A stretch of DNA of 64,000 bases. Origin: Acidobacteriota bacterium (GTDB taxonomy: Bacteria > Acidobacteriota > Holophagae > Holophagales > Holophagaceae). The translations under genes were made by a program, and so were the position numbers. The stretch lies in contig JACPYP010000016.1 in assembly GCA_016195985.1 (NCBI GenBank), positions 62,001 to 126,000 of the forward strand. Direction: 5' to 3'. This document shows positions 52,845 to 60,636 of this stretch, in pieces (the first letter of the stretch is position 1; every line of letters begins with the position of its first letter). The notes under the pieces are model-generated. The model was not told where the DNA came from. It did no database searches and saw only the letters and a list, made by a program, of their open reading frames with translations.

Positions 52845-54010
52845 TGCGCTGGCTGGCGCTCATCTGGAAGAGCCTCATGCGCTCCAAGCGGCGCACCCTG
52901 CTCATCGTGGGCAGCCTCGTGCTGTCGGTGTTCACCGTGGCGGTGCTCCAGAGCCTGCTCACCACCCTGGACACCATCACCAACAACCCGAATTCGGGAA
53001 GCCGCATCGTGGTGCGCCACAAGGCGGGCCTCACGCAGGTGCTGCCGCGGAGCTACGAGGCCTACCTGCGGCAGCAGCCGGAGGTGGAGACGGTGTGCGC
53101 GGTGCAGTGGTTCGGCGGCTACTACCAGGACCCCCGCGATTTTTTCGCCAACTTCGCCAGCGACGAAACCACGCTCTTCCAGATGTTCCGCGAGGAATTC
53201 GGCTACAACCAGCTCAGTGAAGCCCAGATCAAGGAATTCCTCCGCGACGGAACCGGCTGCATCGTGGGCGACAGCCTGGCCAAGAAGCACGGCTGGAAGG
53301 TGGGCGACACGATCCCCCTGACGGGCACCATCTTTCCCATCAATCCCCGCCTGACCATCCGCCTCATCTTCAAAAGCCCGAAGCTCTCGGACGAGAACGG
53401 GCTGCACTTCCACTACAAGCTGCTGGAAGAGGGCTTTCCGGCCATGAAAGGGCGCTGCGGGTCGTTCTGGGTGAGGGTCCGGCGGATCGAAGACATCCCC
53501 CGCCTGGTGGAGCGGGTGGACCGCCACTTCGCCAACAGCGCCTACGAAACCCTCTCGGAAACGGAAAACGCCTTCAACCTGAGCTTCGTGAAAATGCTCG
53601 GCAACATCGGCGCCATCATCCAGGGCATCACCCTGGCGGTGGTGGTGGCCATCCTCATCGTCACCGGCAACACCATGGCCACGGCCATCCGCGAGCGCAC
53701 CACGGAAATCGCGGTCTTCCGGGCCATGGGCTTCTCCTCGGCGCGGGTGCTGGTGCTGCTCCTGGTGGAAGGCGCTCTGCTGGTGGGCACCGGGGCCCTG
53801 CTGGGCGTGCTGCTGGCCCATGGGGCTGCGGGAGGGGTGCGCGCTTCGGTCGGCGCGGTCATGCCCTTCTTCGCGGATTTCGCCATCCTGCCGCCCACGG
53901 TGGCGCAGTGCATGGGCGGGGCCCTGGCCGTGGGACTGCTCGCCACCTTCATGCCTGCCTACGCGGCCACCCGCAAGCCCATCACCGAGGGCCTGAAGGC
54001 GGTGGGATGA
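52844..54010 (+). CDS. FtsX-like ABC permease 1
   Basis: 388 aa, MacB/FtsX topology: one N-terminal helix (RTLLIVGSLVLSVFTVAVLQ), a periplasmic domain of about 230 residues, then three C-terminal helices (ITLAVVVAILIVTGNTMATA; VLLLLVEGALLVGTGALLGV; GALAVGLLATFMPAYAA). IRERTTEIAVFRAMGFSS is the typical coupling-helix region for the ATPase. The stop overlaps the start of permease 2 (ATGA at 54007). Two different permeases with one ATPase imply a heterodimeric exporter of lipids, peptides or drugs. Confidence 0.92.
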   Translation: MRWLALIWKSLMRSKRRTLLIVGSLVLSVFTVAVLQSLLTTLDTITNNPNSGSRIVVRHKAGLTQVLPRSYEAYLRQQPEVETVCAVQWFGGYYQDPRDFFANFASDETTLFQMFREEFGYNQLSEAQIKEFLRDGTGCIVGDSLAKKHGWKVGDTIPLTGTIFPINPRLTIRLIFKSPKLSDENGLHFHYKLLEEGFPAMKGRCGSFWVRVRRIEDIPRLVERVDRHFANSAYETLSETENAFNLSFVKMLGNIGAIIQGITLAVVVAILIVTGNTMATAIRERTTEIAVFRAMGFSSARVLVLLLVEGALLVGTGALLGVLLAHGAAGGVRASVGAVMPFFADFAILPPTVAQCMGGALAVGLLATFMPAYAATRKPITEGLKAVG

Positions 54011-55239
54011 TTCTCGGCGCGCTCCTCGCCCTTCCTTTTCTGGCCTACCTCGGATGGCTGGTGTGGGCCCTGGTGGCCTATCCCATCCCCCTCGGCTACA
54101 ACCTGCGCTCCCTTTGGCAGCGCAAGCTGTCGAGCCTCAGCACCGCCGCCGCCATCGCTTTGGTGGTGGGGATCTTCGTGGTCGTGCTGAGCCTGGCCCA
54201 GGGGCTTTCCGTGGCCTTCGTGAGCAGCGGGCGGCAGGACCAGGCCCTGGTGCTGCGGCCCAATGCGCGTTTCGAGCTGAACAGCACCGTGGAGCGGGAT
54301 CGCATGCGCATCCTCAAAGTGCATCCCCTGCTGAAGCGGGACTCCGGAGGAGAATCCATGGCCAGCGCGGAATGCGTGGTGGTGAAGCTCTTCCCCCAAT
54401 GGGACGGAACGGACACCAGCGTGACGGTGCGCGGGCTCGAGCCCATGGGCCGGACCCTGCGCCCCCAGGTGCAGCTGGTGCAGGGGCGATGGTTCCGCCC
54501 TGGCCTGAGCGAGGTGGTGGTGCCCCGCAAGATGCAGCGCCGCTTCCAGGGCATGGAGCTGGGCCGGGTGCTGCGGATGGCCGGCCGCGAATGGGAGATC
54601 GTCGGCACCTTCGAGGGGGGCGGCTCCTCCTTCGAGAGCGAAGTCTGGTCGGATGTGGAAGACGTGATGCAGGCCTTCCGCCGGGACGTCTATTCCGTGA
54701 TGCTGGCGCGGCTGGAAACTCCCGGCCGCGTCGAGGGCTTCAGCCAGGCCATCCAGGCGGACAAGCGGCTTCAACTGGAAGTGGTGCGGGAGGCGGACTA
54801 CTTCAAGGAACTCACCAAGGCGGGCGATCCCATCAAGATCCTGGGGAACCTCATCACGCTGATCCTCACCGGCGCGGCCATCTTCGCAGCCATGAACACC
54901 ATGTACGCCGCCGTGGCGGGGCGCACCAAGGAGATCGGCACCCTGCGGGCCCTGGGCTTCCGTCAGCGGGAGATCCTGGCCAGCTTCCAGTGGGAAGGCA
55001 TCTTCCTCTGCCTGACCGGCGGCCTTCTGGGCTCAGGCCTGGCCCTCTTCGCCAATGGCATCCAGACGGGGACCACCAGCTTCGACACTTTCAGCGACGT
55101 GAGCTTCGCCTTCACCATCACCCCGGGGCTCATGGCCCAGGGCGTGGCCTTCAGCCTGATCATGGGGCTGTTGGGGGGATTTTTGCCGGCCTGGCGGGCC
55201 AGCCGCATCCCCCTGACCGAGGCCATGAAGGGAGGCTGA
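54007..55239 (+). CDS. FtsX-like ABC permease 2
   Basis: 410 aa. Begins MILGALLALPFLAYLGWLVW, an extra N-terminal helix, then the first core helix (AAAIALVVGIFVVVLSLAQG), a periplasmic domain and three C-terminal helices with RTKEIGTLRALGFRQREILA as the ATPase contact. It ends RASRIPLTEAMKGG. The 3' end and about 95 bases beyond it are duplicated 180 bp downstream. The second copy is in the same frame with no stop before its own TGA, so read-through would add 60 residues. Last gene of the exporter unit. Confidence 0.92.
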   Translation: MILGALLALPFLAYLGWLVWALVAYPIPLGYNLRSLWQRKLSSLSTAAAIALVVGIFVVVLSLAQGLSVAFVSSGRQDQALVLRPNARFELNSTVERDRMRILKVHPLLKRDSGGESMASAECVVVKLFPQWDGTDTSVTVRGLEPMGRTLRPQVQLVQGRWFRPGLSEVVVPRKMQRRFQGMELGRVLRMAGREWEIVGTFEGGGSSFESEVWSDVEDVMQAFRRDVYSVMLARLETPGRVEGFSQAIQADKRLQLEVVREADYFKELTKAGDPIKILGNLITLILTGAAIFAAMNTMYAAVAGRTKEIGTLRALGFRQREILASFQWEGIFLCLTGGLLGSGLALFANGIQTGTTSFDTFSDVSFAFTITPGLMAQGVAFSLIMGLLGGFLPAWRASRIPLTEAMKGG

Positions 55240-55514
55240 GGCGTCTGGCCCTGCCGCTCGGCCGGCGCCTTCGGCTTGACCTTGCGGAGGCCGGCTGATG
55301 CTCAGCCCACCGGGTGCCCGGCTCGGAACGCGGCAAGGCCGCGTCCCTCGCCACCCGGTTGGGCTTCGCCCTGGCGGGCCAGCCGCATCCCCCTGACCGA
55401 GGCCATGAAGGGAGGCTGAGGCGGCTGGCCCTGCCGCTCGGCCGGCGCCTTCGGCTTGGCCTTGCGGAGGCCGGCTGATGCTCAGCCCGCCGGGTGCCCG
55501 GCTCGGAACGCGGC
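55190..55514. repeat. 145-bp direct repeat (period 180) covering the permease 2 stop
   Basis: 55190-55334 and 55370-55514 match except at three bases. Each copy contains the last 16 codons and stop of permease 2 and then a GC-rich sequence able to form hairpins (GCCGGCGCCTTCGGC against GCCTTGCGGAGGCCGGC). This is the third place in the window where a transporter gene boundary is duplicated around GC-rich DNA. Confidence 0.92.
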
Positions 55515-55568
55515 CATGATTGGGGGGTGAGGCTAAATGTTCAAATGGAGGCGGTAAAGGCTGCAGCC

Positions 55569-55597
55569 TTGACAGCCATCATTTTGCGATGCAAATT
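55569..55597 (+). promoter_or_regulatory. Probable padR promoter with small palindrome
   Basis: TTGACA (55569-55574), 17 bases, CAAATT (55592-55597). Between them lies TTTGCGATGCAAA, a 5-bp inverted repeat around GAT, well placed for PadR autorepression. A/T content rises here. The gap 55515-55568 shows nothing further. Confidence 0.5.
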
Positions 55598-55631
55598 AAA
55601 GATGCCTTTTTCTCCTAACCCGGAGGCCCTT

Positions 55632-55958
55632 GTGGATCGTGAACTGCTGAAAGGCAGCACCCCGTTGCTGCTGTTGTCCTTGCTCTGCGAGGGGCCTATG
55701 TACGGCTACCAGATCATCGAGACGGTCCGTCAGCGCACGGGTGGAAGCTACACGCTGAAGGAGGGGGCTCTGTATCCGGCCCTCCACAAGCTGGAAGCCA
55801 CGGAGTTCATCGCCTCCTACTGGGAAACCCAGGAGAACGGCCGCGAGCGGCGCTATTACGCCATCCAGCCCGCGGGCCTCTCCTTCCTGGAGGCGAAAAA
55901 ACAGGAGTGGAACCAGTTCGTGGACATGGTCCAGGCCTTCGTGGGACCCAAGGTCTAG
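55632..55958 (+). CDS. PadR-family transcriptional regulator
   Basis: 108 aa from GTG 55632, which follows CGGAGG at ideal spacing and gives the usual PadR opening (VDRELLKGSTPLLLLSLLCE). An in-frame ATG at 55602 lacks a ribosome site. The winged helix continues GPMYGYQIIETVRQRTGGSY, EGALYPALHKLEA, RRYYAIQPAGLSFLEAKK. PadR proteins of this short type repress an adjacent membrane-protein or exporter gene. Here the next gene encodes a membrane protein and the preceding unit an ABC exporter. Confidence 0.92.
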   Translation: MDRELLKGSTPLLLLSLLCEGPMYGYQIIETVRQRTGGSYTLKEGALYPALHKLEATEFIASYWETQENGRERRYYAIQPAGLSFLEAKKQEWNQFVDMVQAFVGPKV

Positions 55959-55970
55959 GCTGGACCGGCC

Positions 55971-56729
55971 ATGTCACGGGCGCTGAACGCCTATCTCGCT
56001 CAGGTGGACTCCGGTCTCCGGGGCGTGTCCAGGCGCCGTCGGCTGACCCTGATCCGGGAACTGGAAGCCCATTTGCAGGATGAGGCCGAGGCCCGGGGCA
56101 TCGATTCCGAATCGGCCATGTCGGCCATGCTTTCCGAAAAAGAACACCCCAGCCTGCTGGCCGAAGAACTCAGCGCGGGAGAAGGCCAGGACGCCACGCA
56201 CAGGGGAGGCACGGCTCTGGCCGCGGGCATGATCATCGGCCTCGCCACCGGCGGACACATGTGGTTCGAGGGGTGGCGCTGGTACATCTGCCTGGCCTTC
56301 GCCGCGGCCCAGGGGCTGGCGGTGGGCGCGGGTTATTTCTGGGTGCGCCGCCATTGGCTGCGCCTCAATCCCTGGGCCCGGACCCTGGTGGCCGTGCTTA
56401 TCACCTCCTTGCTGTCCATCCCGCTGGGTTTCACCACCCACCATGGTTTCAAGCCGACCCGCCTGCTGTACGGGGCCTTCACGGGCTACCTGCTGGAGCG
56501 CCACAGCCAGGAGCGGCCCCTCTGGGAAACCCTGCTGGAACCGGCCCTGTTCACGGCCCTCATGTTCATCCTCGAGGCGGGCGTTCTGGGACGCATCCGC
56601 TTCCACTGGTGGAAGGTGCCCTTGGAGCTGAGCTTCAACGCCACCCTGCTTCTGAGCGTGATGCTGGCCAACCGGTTCAAGCGCATGCTGGCCGAGCGGC
56701 GGGTCCTGAGGCCCCAGGAGCAGGGGTGA
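55971..56729 (+). CDS. PadR-linked membrane protein (252 aa)
   Basis: The N-terminal cytoplasmic part ([39 protein letters not shown]) has the form seen in DUF1700/HAAS-type proteins that follow padR genes. Five or six membrane helices follow ([83 protein letters not shown]). It begins 12 bases after padR and is surely co-transcribed. Function is unknown; related proteins are suspected anti-sigma-like or membrane-stress modules. Confidence 0.75.
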   Translation: MSRALNAYLAQVDSGLRGVSRRRRLTLIRELEAHLQDEAEARGIDSESAMSAMLSEKEHPSLLAEELSAGEGQDATHRGGTALAAGMIIGLATGGHMWFEGWRWYICLAFAAAQGLAVGAGYFWVRRHWLRLNPWARTLVAVLITSLLSIPLGFTTHHGFKPTRLLYGAFTGYLLERHSQERPLWETLLEPALFTALMFILEAGVLGRIRFHWWKVPLELSFNATLLLSVMLANRFKRMLAERRVLRPQEQG

Positions 56730-56839
56730 ATGCTGGCCTGGGGCCGCGCGCGCACCTCCGTACCCTCGTCATCATCCAGTCAGGCGGCGCCCGATCGAGC
56801 GATTTGCGGGGCATGATGCCCAGTCTGGAGGAATCCCCC

Positions 56840-56868
56840 TTGAGCCAGAAGGGATCCGGCGGTAAACT
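56840..56868 (+). promoter_or_regulatory. Sigma70-like promoter for rpmE
   Basis: TTGAGC (56840-56845), 17 bases, TAAACT (56863-56868), ending 73 bases before the rpmE ATG. Confidence 0.5.
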
Positions 56869-56941
56869 GGCTGCCTTGCGTGGACAAGCCGCGTGCAGAA
56901 CCCCGCCCATGGGGGCATCCGGTCGGTCCCAGGAGGAAGAG

Positions 56942-57193
56942 ATGAAAGAGAACATGCATCCCGAACTGCACGAGGTGAAGGTTCACTGTGCCTGCGGCAA
57001 CGAGTTCATGACGCGCTCCACCAAGAAGGAGCTGCGCGTGGAAATCTGCTCGAACTGCCACCCCTACTTCACGGGCAAGCAGCGCCTGATGGACACCGAA
57101 GGCCGCGTGGAGAAGTTCAACAAGAAGTACGCGAAGAAGGAGGCCCCGGCCGTCGAAGCGGCGCCTGCGGCTCCTGCGACCACCGAAGCCTAG
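56942..57193 (+). CDS. rpmE: 50S ribosomal protein L31
   Basis: 83 aa. ATG 56942 follows [31 protein letters not shown] and [20 protein letters not shown] are L31 signatures. The cysteines (CACGN, CSNC) mark the zinc-binding C+ form, which can act as a zinc reserve in bacteria that also have a C- paralogue. An alanine-rich tail (about 68-83) extends past the usual end. It forms an intersubunit bridge on the large subunit. A strong terminator follows, so it is a single-gene unit. Confidence 0.96.
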   Translation: MKENMHPELHEVKVHCACGNEFMTRSTKKELRVEICSNCHPYFTGKQRLMDTEGRVEKFNKKYAKKEAPAVEAAPAAPATTEA

Positions 57194-57206
57194 CTGTGAT
57201 GTTCCG

Positions 57207-57236
57207 AAGGACGGGCCGAGCGATCGGCCCGTCCTT
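57207..57236 (+). terminator. Intrinsic terminator of rpmE
   Basis: AAGGACGGGCCGA (57207-57219) pairs perfectly with TCGGCCCGTCCTT (57224-57236) around GCGA, followed by TTGTTT. Confidence 0.9.
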
Positions 57237-57291
57237 TTGTTTATGTCCTCCAGAGCTTCATCTCCCCGGTGGTGTTCAGTAGAGGTGGATC

Positions 57292-58365
57292 ATGCTCGAC
57301 CAACTTGAAGCCGTCGAAGCCCGTTTCCAGGAGGTGGAGGCGCAGCTGCAGGATCCGGCCGTGGTGTCGGATCCCAAGCGCCTGCGGGAGCTGTCAAAGC
57401 TCCGCGCCGAGCTGGAGCCGGTGGTGCTGGCCTTCCAGAGCCAGCGAAACCTGCTCAAGCAGCTGGAGGAAGCCGAGACCATCCTGGGCGACAAGTCCAT
57501 GGATGCGGATCTCCGCGAGATGGCCGAGATGGAGATCCCCGAGTTGAAATCGGCCATCGCCGCGGGCGAGGCCGAAATCCGGCGTCTGCTGGTTCCTAAG
57601 GATCCCGCCGATTCGAAGAACGTGATCCTCGAAGTCCGCGCCGGCACCGGCGGGGAGGAGGCGGCGCTCTTCGCGGCGGAGATCTTCCGCATGTACATCC
57701 GATTCGCCGAACGGCGGGGCTTCAAGGTCTCAGTGCTCGACGAAAGCGAGGCGGACGCGGGCGGTCTCAAGGACGCCACTGCTGAAATCGAAGGCGATGG
57801 GGCCTACAGCCTCTTCCGCTTCGAGAGCGGCGTGCACCGGGTGCAGCGCGTGCCCAAGACCGAGACCCAGGGCCGCATCCACACCTCCGCATGCACGGTG
57901 GCGGTCATGCCCGAGGCCGAAGAGGTGGACATCGAGATCCACCCGAAGGACCTGCGCATCGACACCTTCTGCTCGGGCGGCAAGGGCGGCCAGAGCGTGA
58001 ACACCACGTACTCCGCCGTGCGCCTCACCCACCTGCCCACCAACACGGTGGTGCAGTGCCAGGACGAGCGCAGCCAGATCAAGAACATGGCCAAGGCCAT
58101 GACCGTGCTGCGCAGCCGCCTGCTGCAGAAGGCCCAGGACGAGGCCGACGCCATCCATTCGGCCATGCGCAAGTCGCAGGTGGGCAGCGGGGACCGCAGC
58201 GAGAAGATCCGCACCTACAACTTCCCCCAGGGCCGGGTCACCGACCATCGCATCGGCGTGACCATCCACCAGATCGACAGTTTCATGGGCGGAGCCATCG
58301 AGCCCATCATCGAGCCCCTCCGCGCGGCTTTCGAGGCGGAGCGGCTGCAGGCGCTGGAGGCCTGA
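57292..58365 (+). CDS. prfA: Peptide chain release factor 1
   Basis: 357 aa. Reads UAA/UAG stop codons and triggers peptide release. It shows the GGQ motif in SGGKGGQSVNTTYSAVRLTH (about residue 230) and the RF1 domain 3 signature RIHTSACTVAVMPEAEEVDI. The N-terminal coiled coil (about 1-100) and the C-terminal FMGGAIEPIIEPLRAAF are normal. Length is standard. In this position many genomes have prmC next; here an intergenic hairpin region follows instead. Confidence 0.96.
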   Translation: MLDQLEAVEARFQEVEAQLQDPAVVSDPKRLRELSKLRAELEPVVLAFQSQRNLLKQLEEAETILGDKSMDADLREMAEMEIPELKSAIAAGEAEIRRLLVPKDPADSKNVILEVRAGTGGEEAALFAAEIFRMYIRFAERRGFKVSVLDESEADAGGLKDATAEIEGDGAYSLFRFESGVHRVQRVPKTETQGRIHTSACTVAVMPEAEEVDIEIHPKDLRIDTFCSGGKGGQSVNTTYSAVRLTHLPTNTVVQCQDERSQIKNMAKAMTVLRSRLLQKAQDEADAIHSAMRKSQVGSGDRSEKIRTYNFPQGRVTDHRIGVTIHQIDSFMGGAIEPIIEPLRAAFEAERLQALEA

Positions 58366-58518
58366 TACCGTTTCGCCTGCCAAGGCTTCCGGCCTGCCCT
58401 GCCAGAGAAACACGGAGGCCTCCGTGCCGTCTCCGTGGGCTCTGTATCTCCGTGGTGGATCTCTATTGCTGATGGCGGTCTGGTATGAAGAGCCGGACCC
58501 TCTTTTCAGCCCCTTGCA

Positions 58519-58553
58519 CGCAAAATCGGGAGGCGCAGCCTCCCGATTTTGCG
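58519..58553. terminator. 16-bp perfect hairpin after prfA
   Basis: CGCAAAATCGGGAGGC (58519-58534) pairs perfectly with 58538-58553 around the loop GCA. Its A-run and T-run make it a bidirectional terminator candidate between convergent prfA and the lipoprotein gene. The loop GCA is the same as in the hairpin at 22937-22965. The rest of the gap 58366-58585 holds short CTCCGTG-type repeats and no gene. Confidence 0.7.
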
Positions 58554-58585
58554 AACGGCCGACCGAAGGCCGGCGGTGGAACGGA

Positions 58586-59428
58586 CTACTTCTTCAGCGT
58601 GACCCGCTCCGGGGTGGTGAGACTGAAGGAGACGGGCTTGGCGTTGGAGATGCGGATGATGGTATCCGCCGTGCCAGCGGCCAGGGCCGTGCCGGCGGCG
58701 GCGCCCAGGGCCGCTCCGCCCAGGGCATGGTCGTTCTTGTTCTTCTTGTCGGACAGGATGCCGATGAGGGCGCCCAGGGCCGCGCCGCCGCCGATGTACT
58801 TGGCGTTGCGCTCGCCCTTGGCGGTGGCCACCACCACGTGGGTATCCGTGTCGATGCCGATGCCCGCGATTTCCGTCAGGCGGATGCCCATGGCCCCTTG
58901 GCCGTTGCTGAGGCGTCCGGCGGGGGCGCTCTGGGTGACGACGCCACGGGCGGGGCTGCCTGCGCTCCAGACCAGCTTGCCGTCCTGGACGATGTCTGCG
59001 GCGAGGGTGCCTTCCCAGGCGTCGCCAGCCTGATCCTTCTCGGTGCTCAGCTCGCGGGCCAGGCTGATCTCCAGCTTCGTGCCGGTAGGCACTTCCACCA
59101 CGATGGGTTTCGGATCCTCGCGGGGGGCCGGAGCCTGGGCCAGGGTGAGGGCTTCCTGTTTCTTCGCCTCGGCGCGCCGCTTCGCGTCAGCGACCTGCCG
59201 CTCCAGGGCTTTCACCTGGGACTTGGTGAGGTGCTGGACCGTGTCCGAATCGCCGCCGGTGGCCTTGCCGGACTTGGCCTCGGCCAGCTGCTGCTCGAGC
59301 AGGGCCACCTTGGTGTCGGCGGCCTTGGCGGCTTCTTCGGCTTGAAGGGCGGCCTGGCTCTTGTGGTTGCAGGCGGATGTGAGCACCAACGCAGCGGCGA
59401 TGGCCAGATGGGGCAGGGGGAAACGCAT
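58586..59428 (-). CDS. Glycine-zipper lipoprotein with coiled coil
   Basis: 280 aa. ATG 59428 has GGAGGTCCC upstream. The signal peptide ends in the lipobox TSAC (LVLTSACNHKSQ). A helical coiled coil follows (about 24-95; KAADTKVALLEQQLAEAKSG, VKALERQVADAKRRAEAKKQ), then a beta domain (about 115-200; VEVPTGTKLEISLARELSTE) and a glycine zipper (GGAALGALIGIL, GGAALGAAAGTALAAGTAD) able to insert in a membrane. Similar zipper lipoproteins sit in the outer membrane; function unknown. It is divergent from hrcA across 61 bases that contain a palindrome, so it may be heat-shock controlled. Confidence 0.8.
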   Translation of the reverse strand: MRFPLPHLAIAAALVLTSACNHKSQAALQAEEAAKAADTKVALLEQQLAEAKSGKATGGDSDTVQHLTKSQVKALERQVADAKRRAEAKKQEALTLAQAPAPREDPKPIVVEVPTGTKLEISLARELSTEKDQAGDAWEGTLAADIVQDGKLVWSAGSPARGVVTQSAPAGRLSNGQGAMGIRLTEIAGIGIDTDTHVVVATAKGERNAKYIGGGAALGALIGILSDKKNKNDHALGGAALGAAAGTALAAGTADTIIRISNAKPVSFSLTTPERVTLKK

Positions 59429-59449
59429 GGGACCTCCATGGGATGGTGG

Positions 59450-59474
59450 GGGGTGCCGTATAGTATGGCATCCC
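59450..59474. promoter_or_regulatory. Inverted repeat with 9-bp spacer upstream of hrcA, candidate HrcA site
   Basis: GGGGTGCC (59450-59457), nine bases, GGCATCCC (59467-59474) pair at seven of eight positions. The spacer of nine matches the layout of CIRCE elements, although the arms differ from the consensus TTAGCACTC. TATAGT within the spacer (59459-59464) could be a -10 box. HrcA control is inferred. Confidence 0.4.
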
Positions 59475-59489
59475 GACAGGGATCTTCCG

Positions 59490-60551
59490 ATGGCCCGACC
59501 CAAACCCGACCCACGCCTCAATCTCCGCGGCGAATCTGTGCTGCGCACCCTCATCGAGACCTACCTCGAAGAGGGCGAGCCTGTTGGCTCGCGCCTGCTG
59601 GCCAAGCGGTACCCGGAGCCCCTTTCCAGCGCCACCATCCGCAACGTGCTGTCTGATCTTGAAGATGAATCCATGGTGGCGCAGCCGCACACGTCGGCGG
59701 GCCGGGTCCCCACGGAACGGGCCTACCGGTACTACCTGGACCGTTGGATGACCTCCCGTCCCCTGGGGCCGGAGCTGGAAGGCCGGCTGGCGTCGGCCCT
59801 GGACGGCGTCGACACGGATCCGGAGGCCTGGGCCCGGCATGCAAGCCGCACCCTGGCGGAGGTCATGGGAGGGGTGTGCGTGGCTCTGCCGCTGCCGCTC
59901 ACCCAGAGCCGCCTGGTGCGTCTGGAATTCATACCGGTGCCGCCTGGAAGGCTGGTGGCGGTGTGGGTGGGCAGCCTGGGCGAAGTGGAGCATCGCCTCA
60001 TGGAGAACCCCTGGAACCATTCCGAAGCGGTGCTGGCGGAGCTGGGCAACTATGCCACTGCGCACTTCTCGGGACGAACCCTCGCGGAGATGAGATCGCA
60101 CCTCCTGGAGGCCCTCCGGGCAGGGGTGCGGGAGGGCGAGAGCATCCGCCGCCGCCTCCAGGAGCTGGCGGTCCGGTGGCCCGAGGGATCCCTTGAGACG
60201 GATCCCCCCGTCCTGGTGTCGGGCCTGGGCCGCCTGGGCGAGCTGCCCGAATTCGAGGACCTGCCGAGGTTCCGCGACCTGGTGGCCGCCTTCGAGGAAC
60301 ACGGCAGGCTGGCCAAGCTGCTGAATGCCTTCGCCGGTCTGGCTTCCGAGGACGTCCAGTTCCTGCTAGGAACGGAGAATCCGTACTTCGAGACCTGGCC
60401 CCTGGCCACGGCGGTCCGGACTGTGGCTCTCGGGCCTTCCGGGTTCGTCACGTTCGCGCTGGTGGGGCCGCTCCGCGTGGATTACGGACGGATCATGGGC
60501 GGGTTGCAGTGGTGGTCGCAGCAGGTGCAGAGGCGCCGCGGACGGGCCTGA
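59490..60551 (+). CDS. hrcA: Heat-inducible transcription repressor HrcA
   Basis: 353 aa. ATG 59490 (MARPKPDPRLNLRGESVLRT) is preceded by AGGG. The N-terminal winged helix (LIETYLEEGEPVGSRLLAKR, SSATIRNVLSDLEDESMVAQ, HTSAGRVPTERAYRYYLD) is diagnostic. The C-terminal domain keeps FLLGTENPYFE and GFVTFALVGPLRVDYGRIMG. HrcA binds CIRCE palindromes and represses chaperone genes until heat or misfolded protein removes it. It heads hrcA-grpE-dnaK-dnaJ, the usual order. Confidence 0.94.
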   Translation: MARPKPDPRLNLRGESVLRTLIETYLEEGEPVGSRLLAKRYPEPLSSATIRNVLSDLEDESMVAQPHTSAGRVPTERAYRYYLDRWMTSRPLGPELEGRLASALDGVDTDPEAWARHASRTLAEVMGGVCVALPLPLTQSRLVRLEFIPVPPGRLVAVWVGSLGEVEHRLMENPWNHSEAVLAELGNYATAHFSGRTLAEMRSHLLEALRAGVREGESIRRRLQELAVRWPEGSLETDPPVLVSGLGRLGELPEFEDLPRFRDLVAAFEEHGRLAKLLNAFAGLASEDVQFLLGTENPYFETWPLATAVRTVALGPSGFVTFALVGPLRVDYGRIMGGLQWWSQQVQRRRGRA

Positions 60552-60595
60552 GCCCCGGTTTTCCGGCCCGGCGCAGGTGTCCGGGCGGAGCCCGA

Positions 60596-60625
60596 AAGCA
60601 CTCCCGGCCCTTGCCGGAACTGCTT
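60596..60625. promoter_or_regulatory. Imperfect palindrome before grpE with CIRCE-like half
   Basis: AAGCACTCCCGGC (60596-60608) and GCCGGAACTGCTT (60613-60625) pair at 11 of 13 positions. AGCACTC equals the left arm of CIRCE, but the spacer is not nine. TATACT (60625-60630) next to it could be a -10 box. This suggests a separate grpE-dnaK promoter under HrcA control. Confidence 0.35.
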
Positions 60626-60636
60626 ATACTGCTGCG

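Noticed and set aside
55602-55631. ATG start ten codons upstream for padR
   Set aside because: It lies almost on the -10 region and has no ribosome site, whereas GTG 55632 follows CGGAGG and matches the usual family start.
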